From NCBI GenBank assembly GCA_029378245.1, contig JARKIF010000010.1, forward strand, positions 1,054,001 to 1,118,000: a stretch of DNA of 64,000 nucleotides, in the 5' to 3' direction. The position numbers and the translations under genes are program-made. The DNA comes from Roridomyces roridus. Its lineage: Eukaryota; Basidiomycota; Agaricomycetes; Agaricales; Mycenaceae. The notes beneath the pieces are model-generated. The model ran no database searches. It saw nothing but the letters and a program-made list of their open reading frames with translations, and was not told the DNA's origin. Below, in pieces: positions 21,190 to 30,600 of the stretch. Position 1 is the first letter of the stretch. Each line of letters opens with the position of its first letter.

Positions 21190-22140
21190 ACTTACTTGCT
21201 AAGTTCTCGTTCTTTTAAAATTCAGTCAGGCCAGAATCCCGACAACTTTTTATGGATTCAGACTTTTGATGAGGGTGGCTGTGCTGTTTCCTTTTTGCGG
21301 CTACAATCAGCAATTTTGACAGCTGCCATCAGTGAGTTTTTCCTTTCTCTCCAGAGCATTCTATTTCGGCTGAAATGACCTGAGATTTTGCAATCACACT
21401 CCTAGTAACTGGACTCGAGTTTTGTTCCCCCAAGGTGAGGTCTCATTCCAGATATTACATATGATATCTGTGATTTACCTGCCGTTTTCAATCAGCTCAT
21501 TTCAAGTTAACCAGAGACCCTGGATCTCTGGGATGTAATCAGACTGAAGAAGGAGGTGTACTATTGCTTAGAACACCCTCCTCAGAAATTACAAAAATTC
21601 TTTGCAGCCAAAAGTTTAAAGAACATAAACTCTGTGATGGATGTTCTGTTCATATGCATCAACACTGATTCCCCATGTCCTCAATTGAGATTCCATCCTT
21701 TGTGTGAAATATTGGAGTAGATTGAAGATGAATCTCCGTCTGAAAGTATGCGCAGAGCCCACAATTCTCATCAAAACCCTGGATGCTGGAGCACAGGGGT
21801 AATACTTAGGTATAGATCCCCAAGTGACTCCACAGGGCTGCTGGGCCTGTTGAGTACTTGCCTTTTTCACCACAGTCACACTAAGATGTAGTGAGCTCTG
21901 GGTCCTGTTGCCACAGAAGGTTCAAAGGAAGTCAGATGGCCTACTTAATCTTCTGCTATTAGCTAATGAATGAGGACCAGGGCTTGGCAGTGTAAGGCAA
22001 ACTGACTGCAAAAATGCACACAAACACTCTTCCTTGAGCTGTCCAGGCCACCGTGGGGCATTTTCAATCCTCTGCCAGTTGGATATTTGGACAGAGCAAG
22101 GAGGGATCAAAGGTTGATCAAAGGTGTCACAATCATCACG
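21190..22140. other. CpG-depleted segment, probable decayed repeat
   Basis: I count about 10 CpG dinucleotides in about 950 bp, with only two between 21541 and 22020, while the neighbouring sequence is CpG-rich. GC content is only moderately lower. No coding sequence is recognised. The pattern fits methylated and deaminated transposon DNA. Confidence 0.65.
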
Positions 22141-22522
22141 TCACTGCAAACCGGGTTCTCTACACAGCCACACAATCACATTTGCCTTGATTTCAACTTG
22201 ATTTCTTGTTGATTTCACCCAACACACCGTGTACATTTTCACACAAGGAAGTTCTCGTCTATGCCGTGCTCTGCAACGGCCCTTACCCCCAAGTAATGCC
22301 GAGGGTCCCGGCGTGCATACGTCGCCTCAAGCCGGCGCTGAATGAATTGGAAAGGCAGGAATGCTGTTGAACCGTGGCATCGAATCGGACAAAGAGTGGG
22401 GCTTACACGGCCTTTGTGGGATGAATTGATGAGAAAGCTGTTGAGAAAGGGCTTCCTTCAAGGCGGGATGAGGGAGGAGGACAAAAAAGAGAATGCCCAA
22501 ATGGAGAAGTGCCATCAGTGAT

Positions 22523-22546
22523 GGAGCCATAATCTTAAAGAACGGA
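22523..22546. repeat. Direct repeat flanking CpG-poor segment, right copy
   Basis: Matches 21158-21181. It lies immediately before the start of homology with the ZR2 promoter. Confidence 0.6.
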
Positions 22547-22639
22547 TAATCGGCGGTGCTGAACAGCCTTCTTCTCAACATATAATCCCCGCGTCGTGAT
22601 GCAAGTCCACTGATACCCTTCGTTTAGCTGAGACCACAG

Positions 22640-25600
22640 ATGGCAGATAGAGCGCATTCCCGTGGCGACCGTGCTTCCTCCAGTAGCTCAGCCTCCTCTG
22701 GGATACCTCCTGGGATACCTCCTGAACCACCGGTAACAGTCTCATAGCTAGTCAAAGGAATTTGCCGGGGTTCTGACTGCAAAAATATGCAGGGCCAGTT
22801 CCATGCAACAGCCCGACCTACACGCCTCTATAGGTCATGCATCAACTGTCGGAGACGCAAGATCAAGGCCGGTCCCTTTCGTTCACAAAACTCATCTCTT
22901 TCTGATTTTCGCAGTGTGTGACTGATGAGACTGTCGATAATTCCTGCGTACGCTGCGTGAGGAAAGGTCTATCATGCGAATACGTTGCAAGAGAAGAACC
23001 GCAAACGAGCAGCCCACTCTCGAAAGGAGTGTCGCAAGCCCACTCTTACCCGTTGACGGGCGGCTATACCGGGACTTCTTTTGGTATGCCTTCGAACAAG
23101 ACCAGTCTGACGCCCCATCCCTTTCCCTATCTTCCCGACTCCAGCTCCTCTGAGCGGGCCTTTCTTTCCACCTCCCCCGCGTGGCCTTCTCCCATCGACC
23201 CTGAACAATTCTCGCATCATGCAAGTCACGAAGGGCCTCAATCCGGATCCATCGGCACCACCAAGGGGAAGCAACCCGAGTCCCACCAAAAGGATATCAA
23301 GTCCAAAGTTTCTGACCACTGGCCGCAATTTTTCGAATTTGATACTCAATCGACCGACACCAACATGGGGGAAGAACTCGAGTCCGGAGTTTCTGAATTC
23401 TCGGCGAGCATTCGGCTCTCGCCGGAGTTTTCGGACACACCTCTGATCTCCACATTTGTGATTGTCATGCCCAGTGGCTTGTGTGTTCTATTTGTTCTTT
23501 TTGTCGACATATTTGAAATTGCGAACAGATCTGGAACCAATGACCCCACCGCAATAAATCGGGAGGACTTGAACTATCTTCAAACGCATGTCCAGGACGG
23601 CGGGAATGCTTGTACAGTCTACCGTTCTTCAGACGCAGAAGAATGGGTCGAGCAGAATTTTGACACGCCCCTCCTTGTTTACATACGCTGGGCTGGTCTT
23701 GGTGGTCCGATAGCGACCATGGTGTCGCCCGAGATGCCCGGACTAGCGATATTCGGATCTGTCCTGATCATGGGCGAGGAAAACGTTACAGCTGGCCCAG
23801 AATCTCGCGGATGAATCCACGTTTGCGGTTATGGTTCGGCCTGGTGGAGATTATCCCGTCAGGAAGTTAGAGGACGAGGACGAGATGGACGAGGGTGAAA
23901 GTGCGATCCCGGAAAATTCGGACGACGAAGAAGATGAGGAGGAGGAAGAGGAGGAGATGCCACGGACTGAAGGTGTTTTCCGTCTTCGGGGTGGAGCTGG
24001 ACCTCGAGAGAGGAATCTGAATCTGACTGACCACGCGGACCCCGATTACATTGGTTCCACGGGAGTCGACCGACCCGATGGGATCCATCAAACCAGAGTT
24101 CGATTGCACCTCCAGATACAGGGCGATTGTCTGTATGATATGGCAATCTGCTCGAAGACTGCGGTACGTTTTCACTTCGTTGCCGCGTCTCATATCGAGG
24201 AACCCGTCCAGTTCAAATTCCAGACCGCGAAATCAGACATTTCTCCCTCGCTCTCGGATCCTATATCACGACCACAACTTCTCTCTTGCGTGGACCTCAA
24301 AGTGGAAACACGTCCTGCGGAAATCGTCCTCGATCGCTCATACAGTAACATTGGCTTCGTTGTACACAGCCCAAATTTTATTGCTGACCGCGAATAGTAT
24401 GCCATTCCTCTTAGTTGGATAGGCTACTGATCTTAATCTCAGCCTTCCTCGTGGCTTCCATCCTCCATTACAGACGGTTACATACGGTAGCCAGAAGTCA
24501 ATGCAGCGTGGAGGCTCCATATCTGCCGGAATGGACAGCTGGAGTCCCACAGTGTTACTTGGAGCATCTTCTAGCCGCACCACCGGAGAGACTATCCAAC
24601 GAGCGGACGACAAGGTCTGTAGTAATCCTTGGCTTCAACGACGAATATTGACTGCCGGCCCTACCCAGCCGGCCCCTTCGTGGCATGTCAAGGAACAAGT
24701 CGGCAAGGAATGGAACTCGGCCGACAAGTCCTATTCTTCGTATGATATTGCGCTCAGTCCAACCAATCTTCCGCACCCGTTGGAGATTCGCTTCGGAATG
24801 GGTATTGGATTTTACGGGCGCGAGGTTCGTTGATGCTCGTAAGAGACGATGATTTTGAGGGACTAAATACTTGCACCAGGAACGACGAATAAGCAAGCTG
24901 CCAGCTATATCTCATGTTCTTCGGAACCAAATCATTCTCTGGGTCGCGGATTCAACGCTCAAAGCAAAAATGCGCGGAATGATTGTGCTTACCACCGTGA
25001 GTTGAACTTAGATTCAGATATAAATCACAGGGTTGATTTCTCATCCTTGTAGACTTACATTCCAGACATCAAAACTTCAGAGCCTCTCACCATCGTCGAG
25101 GATCAAACAGTAGATCTTCGGTTGAAACATGGTACGTTTCCGGCATTCTCAGAAGCTGGCTGATGACCTGCGCTCTGGTAGCCGTCGCTACAAAGGACAA
25201 CCCATCATTTTCCGAGGGCCACGTCGCTGCCAACTCCGTCGCCATCGGCGTATTTGAACCACAACAGAAGAAAAAAAGCGGGATGCAAAGGTTCATGGAC
25301 AACCTCCGGGCCACCAGCACGAAGCAGCCATCAGTCCCCGTTGAAGTGCCTCTGTATGAGTACACCTCCCGCGGCTGGGATGCTACGAACGAGCAGTGGA
25401 GAAATACCATTTGGCCGCGGCTGGATGCAGATTTTGCCGATGCTGGGCTCTCGTCATCTTCGGCCAGGTGGAATGTGACTCTCAACCGCCCTCCAACAGC
25501 GGGGAAGTCCAGAGACCAAGAAAAGCCGGATGAGGACGCCGAGATACATATGGACGTTACGGGGTCGGTAGCTCATAACATGGATGCTAGTGGGCCCTTG

Positions 25601-25669
25601 GCAGCCCCGCCGATATCGGACCGTCTACATGGTGGGGATATCGCGCAAGTCGAGACACTTGAAATTTGA
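22640..25669 (+). pseudogene. ZR1: Zn2Cys6 regulator with FRLRGG motif, frameshifted
   Basis: Large multi-exon gene. Exon 2 ends with CINCRRRKIK and exon 3 begins with the third Cys: CVTDETVDNSCVRCVRKGLSC, a complete fungal Zn2Cys6 binuclear cluster that binds DNA as in Gal4. The intron between them (22868-22914) starts with GC rather than GT. Next come a Ser/Pro-rich linker, a conserved block (INREDLNYLQTHVQDGGNAC, GPIATMVSPEMPGLAIFGS), an acidic tract (DDEEDEEEEEEE), FRLRGG at 23978-23995, and a long conserved C-terminal half (GVDRPDGIHQTRVRLHLQ, RPQLLSCVDLKVETRPAE, RSYSNIGFVVHSPNFIADRE, KEQVGKEWNS, SRGWDATNEQWRNTIWPRL). Near 23766-23785 ZR1 has a net +7 nt relative to ZR2 and ZR3, breaking the frame before the acidic tract. 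Probably nuclear and probably non-functional as one protein. The C-terminal domain family is unknown to me. Confidence 0.75.
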
Positions 25670-25942
25670 TCTGTGAGTCCTCTCCGACAACCTTGATGCT
25701 TTGTTTCTCAATTCCTTTGGAAGGAGCTCGGTGGATGACTATTGTCTCTTCAACGGATTGAAGTCGAAGTCTTCATTTTTGGACAGTGTTCGTTGTTCGT
25801 TGCATCTGAGCTAAATAATGAAGTAGCGACTGGCTGTGCCCTGCTACGCCTGGGTCTGAATTCAACTAAGTGGAAATAGAATAGGTATCACCAATTCGAG
25901 AACGACAATGTCGACTCCGTCACTCCTCGCCTCGCAGGCGCC

Positions 25943-25973
25943 TAAACACCGCCCTTCGGACATTAGGTGTTTA
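25943..25973. promoter_or_regulatory. Inverted repeat upstream of DJ-1 pseudogene
   Basis: TAAACACC and GGTGTTTA separated by 15 nt; the counterpart of 18883-18915. The arms are kept while the loop and flanks differ by several bases. Confidence 0.4.
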
Positions 25974-26230
25974 AACGCGTGAAGCCACCAGAGAGAGAGA
26001 TCCGAGCCACGACAGGCTGAAGTCGCGGTGAGAGCAAGAAAGACTCGGGAGGTCCAGATCTCCGATCACTTGGCGGCCCCTTCCTTCTTTGGCATTTGCC
26101 GCTTCCACAACATCGGGCTCTCCAATAACACGACGCGCGGCAGGCTCGGGCATGGTTTCCGCGACGAGAACGCGCATGACTCAGAAGATGCTATATAAAC
26201 GCGGACAAAACAGTCCTTTCGCACTCTATC

Positions 26231-27409
26231 ATGGCCACCAACACCCTCACCGTCGCTGTCTGCATTTCTAACGAAGTCGTCCTGTCAGACTTTGTCCAGC
26301 CGATAGAGATCCTTGCAAACATCAACGAAACGCATAACCCGCTCACCGGCGACCCCGTCGACGTCCCCTTCCAGGTCGTCTTTGACTACTTACCTCGCCC
26401 CGACACTCGACCCGATCGTTTCCATCGCAGGCTCCGCCTCAGCCACATTCAATCCGACCAAGACGTATGCAGAGGGCATGGCCATGCAGTACGACATCCT
26501 GTGGGTCCCCGCTGGCCCACGGCTGCACTCTGCCACCCTGATGGACCGTACGCCAAAGGAGGAACTTGACTTTATCCGCGCGCAAGCCCCGAATGCAAAA
26601 TACATCTTGCAGTGGCGCGATTCAGCTTGCGATAGCGGGGCTCTTGCCGGGCAAGCGCGCCACGACGAACAAGGCGTTTTATAACCTCATCACGGTGTGT
26701 TGCTGTAGAGTCCGTGTGGCACGGAGGCTGATTTGAATGAACTGTTTAGGAAGCGCCTGGGAATGCAAAGGATATCAAGTGGGTGCCCAAGGCGCGGTGG
26801 GTTGTCGACGGGAATGTGTGGACGAGTTCAGGTGTTTCTGCAGGTGCGCTATGATGCGACTACCCACTTTTATCTACGCTTACTTCCATCCAGGGAGCGA
26901 TATGGCCCTTAGGGTGCTGTTTTTAAGTCTGGTTTGCAAACCGGTTTATAAACCGGTGTTTATAAACCCGGTTTATAATTTTTTGGGCTGGACGAACGGT
27001 TTTTAAACCGGATGACCTAAGCCTCCCACTCGGCAATCAGTTGGCTTCATCCCATCCTGCCATTGTCCGTCGCTGTCTGGGGCTCTCCGAGGCTTTCTCT
27101 GAGCCACCTCAACCACTTCGAACAAAAACGCGGTACCAAGGCCCAAAAAACTGGTGAAACCTTCGAAAAGGTGCAGTCACATGATTTTTGCCTGTCGTTT
27201 ATAAACTGGTTTATAAACACCCTGTTTACAAACCAGGTTTGTAAACCAGTTTTTAAGGGTCTGAGAATTAAAAACAGCACCCTAATGGCCCTAGCATTCC
27301 TGGAACACCTCGCCGGAGCCAAGCTTGCGCGCCAGGTGCGGAACATTGTCGAGATCCCCGAGGTCAGCAGTGGCGACGACGTGTTCGCGGGTGTGCATGG
27401 GTTGGTGTA
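26231..27409 (+). pseudogene. DJ-1/PfpI pseudogene, nucleophile lost and MITE-inserted
   Basis: Second copy of the gene at 19165. Three independent lesions are visible by direct comparison. First, about 4 extra bases near 26385 (GACTACTTACCTCG against GACTACCTCG) shift the frame after FDY. Second, an 8-nt deletion near 26605 removes the SVC of the nucleophile elbow, including the catalytic Cys. Third, a 375-bp hAT-type element (26910-27284) sits in the last exon. The promoter TATA box and the final exon ([17 protein letters not shown]) are otherwise well kept. No active enzyme can result. Confidence 0.88.
26910..27284. mobile_element. hAT-type MITE, 375 bp, perfect 8-bp target duplication
   Basis: The ends TAGGGTGCTGTTTTTAA and, at the right, TTAAAAACAGCACCCTA are perfect inverted repeats of 17 nt. 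The flanks are ATGGCCCT on both sides (26902-26909, 27285-27292). The intact paralogue at 19833-19841 has one copy of ATGGCCCT, so the empty site is known. 8-bp duplications and TAGGGTG ends mark the hAT superfamily. The interior is built from palindromes of the AAACCGGTTT/TTTATAAA type near both ends. There is no transposase. Confidence 0.93.
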
Positions 27410-27699
27410 GCGGACGCCAAAAAAAGCATTTCCCCGAGTCGGTCTGATTTCGAACGGTGAGTGATTCTCCCTTCCCTTTGCCTCCGATTGAAGCTGTATA
27501 CGTCCGCCGAAAAAGCTGTAGATCATCTATACCAAAATATATCCTTCCTCCGCATCCTTGTCTCTCACACGACAGCCCGTCGCCATGCACTGCGTCGGTA
27601 TATGTTTATCCATCGGCGGTGCTGAACAGCCTTCTCAACATATAATCCCCGCGTCGTGATGCAAATGCACTGATACCCTTCGTCTAGCTGAGACCACAG

Positions 27700-30600
27700 A
27701 TGGCAGATAGAGCGCATTCCCGTGACGGCCGTGCTTCCTCCAGTAGTCCAGCGTCCTCTGGGATAGGTCCTGATCCACTGGTATTAGTCCCATACTTGAA
27801 AGATTTGCCCGGGGTTCTGATCGCAAAAATTTGCAGGGCCAGTTCAATCCAACAGCCAGACGTACCCGGGTCTATATTGCATGCATCCATTGTCGGAGAC
27901 GCAAGATCAAGGCAAGGCGCTGTTGTTCACGAAACTCATCTCTTGCTGATTCCCGCTACCGTTAGGTAAGGGTCTTAGGGCGCCTGATTTTTCGTTTTGG
28001 CAGCATGCTTCATTTTTGGTCATCGTTTTTTGCGTCAGCACCTATCGCTCCACACTTCCACTGGTGCAACACATAATTCCTCTTACGCCACCATCCGCTG
28101 CCGTCGGTCGGCATCATCGATGTCCCGGTCCCCCGGATCAGCTCCACTGGCGCCATTCCCAATCGGTTACTGACCGTCTCTTGCTTCCTGCTCTCATCTT
28201 CACAGTACCTTCCACTGCGACCTTCTTCGGCCAGTCGCTCTCGATAGGTTTTAATTCGCCGTCCGACCGACCTCCCACGAATCTCCCGTTTCTCGAATAG
28301 ATTCTCAGCTCTGTCTCTGCTCCGGTGTCTCTGCTCCACAGTCCTTGGCTTCGGGCATCCTGACTCTTGCTTCCGCGGACACCATCCATTCTTTTTCTCT
28401 GACTGTCTCGGTGGTAACTGAGCTGTTTTGTGATCTTGTTCTGGGACGCAACTGGGTGTCTTGCTGTCGGCAAACACTACACTTCAGCAACTCTCATTTG
28501 CCAGATCTGCCTGGACCTCCTTCAAAAACCCTACACCTTGACGCCCTGCAGTCATGTTGCTTGCTACAACTGCCTCGTCTCGTGGTTTCCACGTGAGCCT
28601 GAAGAAAACCACTTTGGGCTACTGCGAACGAAGACGTGTCCCAATTGTTGTCCTACCATGAAACAGCGGCCGGTGGAGGTTTGGAGTACTTATCAAGGAG
28701 GTGGTCTTCGCTTTTTTGAAGAGTGGTTTGGCGACCAGTGACTTGTCGACTGAGCCGCCCCCTGCACCTGCACTCCCCGCCTGATGTGTCCTTCAAGCTA
28801 TTGTCAGGCACGGTACATCCGCGACGATTGGCCACAGGTATGTCAAATCCTTTCTATGGTCCCGTCAATAGATTAATCTCACTTCCTGTGTCCGGCCCTG
28901 TACCGGTGCCGGATGAAATGGATGGGGACACTGATATGAACGCTGTTGATGCTCTCCTTCCAGTACGTACTATGGTTACCATGTCGCACTCGCACTCACA
29001 ATTTTACTTTGAAGCTCCCGAATGCGGCTGTGTGTGCGGCGAACCTATGGTTTGCCGCTGTGCAAGCACGTCACCTGCTCCCAGTTCTGCCTGTTGAATT
29101 CATTGCCTTCTGTGACCATATTGCCGGATATCTTACTCAGATATCGGTCGCGTATATCCTTGTTTCATTCCGATTTTGAGTGCAATACGAAGATCTTTGG
29201 AATTACATTCTATCCCTGATGCGGACCAGAAGGTCGCTGCTGCTCTCAATATCACTGCAAAACGTTTTGAACTACGTGCTGCGCAGCCTTCCTTCCCCGC
29301 CAAGAGACCTCGGGACCCTGCCGCAGACGTAGCCTTGGAGAACTTCGGAGCCACCTCATGCTCGACCACTAACAAGCGAGCTCGCCGTGACCATAATTTT
29401 TCAACAGACATTGTCTTTCAATTTTCTACCCAGACTCCCATGTTAACTTTCATTGTCTTGAATTTCTTCACCTTGTGTATGTTACCGAGTTTGCGAAGTA
29501 AATTGGTAGCGGGCCGTGCCGCTTGTCGGCCTTACAGCTTTATTTTTATAGTGTTTGACTGATGCAGAGACTGATCCCTGCGACCGCTGCGTGAGGAAAG
29601 GTCTGGACTGCGCATACGTGTTAGTGGGAGATGAGATGAGCCCCCGCGATCGCGAGTCAACCCACACATCCCCATCACTTCTCTCGAGCGATCGCGAGCC
29701 ATCTGAATCGTCGGCGAGCAGTCAGCTCTCGCCCGAGTTTTCGGTCGCACCTCCGATCTCCACATTTATGATTTTCATGCCCAGTGGCTTGTACGTTCTA
29801 CTTGCGCTCTTGCTCGTCGGATTTGAACACGGACAGATCCGGAAACAATGACCCCACCGCGATAAATCGGGAGGACTCGAATTATCTTCAAACGCATGTC
29901 CAGGACGGCGGGATTGCTTGTACGGTCTACCGTTCCTCAGACGCAGAAGAATGGGTCGAGCAAAATTTCGACACGCCCCTCCTTGTTTACATACGCATGG
30001 TTGATGGTGTTAGTGGTCCGATAGCGACCATGATGTCGCCCGAGATGCCCGGACTGGCGATATTTGGATCCATCCTGGACGACGCAACGTTGCAGCTTGC
30101 CCAAAATCTCGCGGACGAATCCAGTTTTGCGATCATGGTCCGGCCTGTCGAAGATGATCCTATCATGAAGATACAGGAAGCGGCGCTCATGGGATTGGAT
30201 TTGAACGAGTGCGAGGGTGTTGATAGTGAGGATGAGATGGACCGGGAGGGTGAAAGTGCGAAGCCGGAAAATTCGGACGACGAAGAAGATGAGGAGGAAG
30301 AGGAAGAGGAAGAGGAAGAGGAAGAGGAAGAGGAAGAGATGCCACGGACTGAAGGAATTTTCCGTCTTCGGGGTGGAGCGGGGCGCCAGGAGAGGAATCT
30401 GACCGACGATGCGGACCCCGATTATATTGTTTCCGCGGGAGTCGACCGACCGGATGGGTTCCATCGAACCAGAGTTCGATTGCACCTCCAGGTACAAGGT
30501 GATCGCCTGTATGATATGGCAATCTCCTCGAAGACTGCAGTGCGTTTTCACCTTCTCACCGCGTCTAGATCTTTTATTGAGCGAACCCATCCAGTTCAAG

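Larger units (their letters stand above)
20160..22548. other. 2.4-kb segment present only in duplication unit 1
   Basis: In unit 2 the sequence jumps directly from the DJ-1 3' region (27610) to the ZR promoter (ATCGGCGGTGCTGAACAGCC). Here 2.4 kb lies between. It contains a 190-codon minus-strand ORF (20593-21165) with a hydrophobic C-terminal part but no recognised family, a CpG-poor island, and two copies of a short direct repeat. It may be an insertion in unit 1 or a deletion in unit 2. Confidence 0.6.
18840..25912. repeat. Tandem duplication, unit 1 (DJ-1 + ZR1)
   Basis: Collinear with 25913-32040: a palindrome, the DJ-1 promoter and gene, then a Zn2Cys6/FRLRGG gene. Unit 1 has an extra 2.4 kb (about 20160-22548) between the two genes that is absent from unit 2. 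Confidence 0.8.

Noticed and set aside
23978..23995. ZR proteins as ubiquitin fusions
   Set aside because: Only the tail motif is shared. The sequence before it is an acidic low-complexity tract, not a beta-grasp ubiquitin fold, so I report a motif and not a ubiquitin domain.
30187..30599. Minus-strand ORFs over the acidic tract (Pro/Leu-rich, 111 and 220 codons)
   Set aside because: They are reverse-strand shadows of the (GAGGAA)n tract and of the well conserved ZR2 exons.
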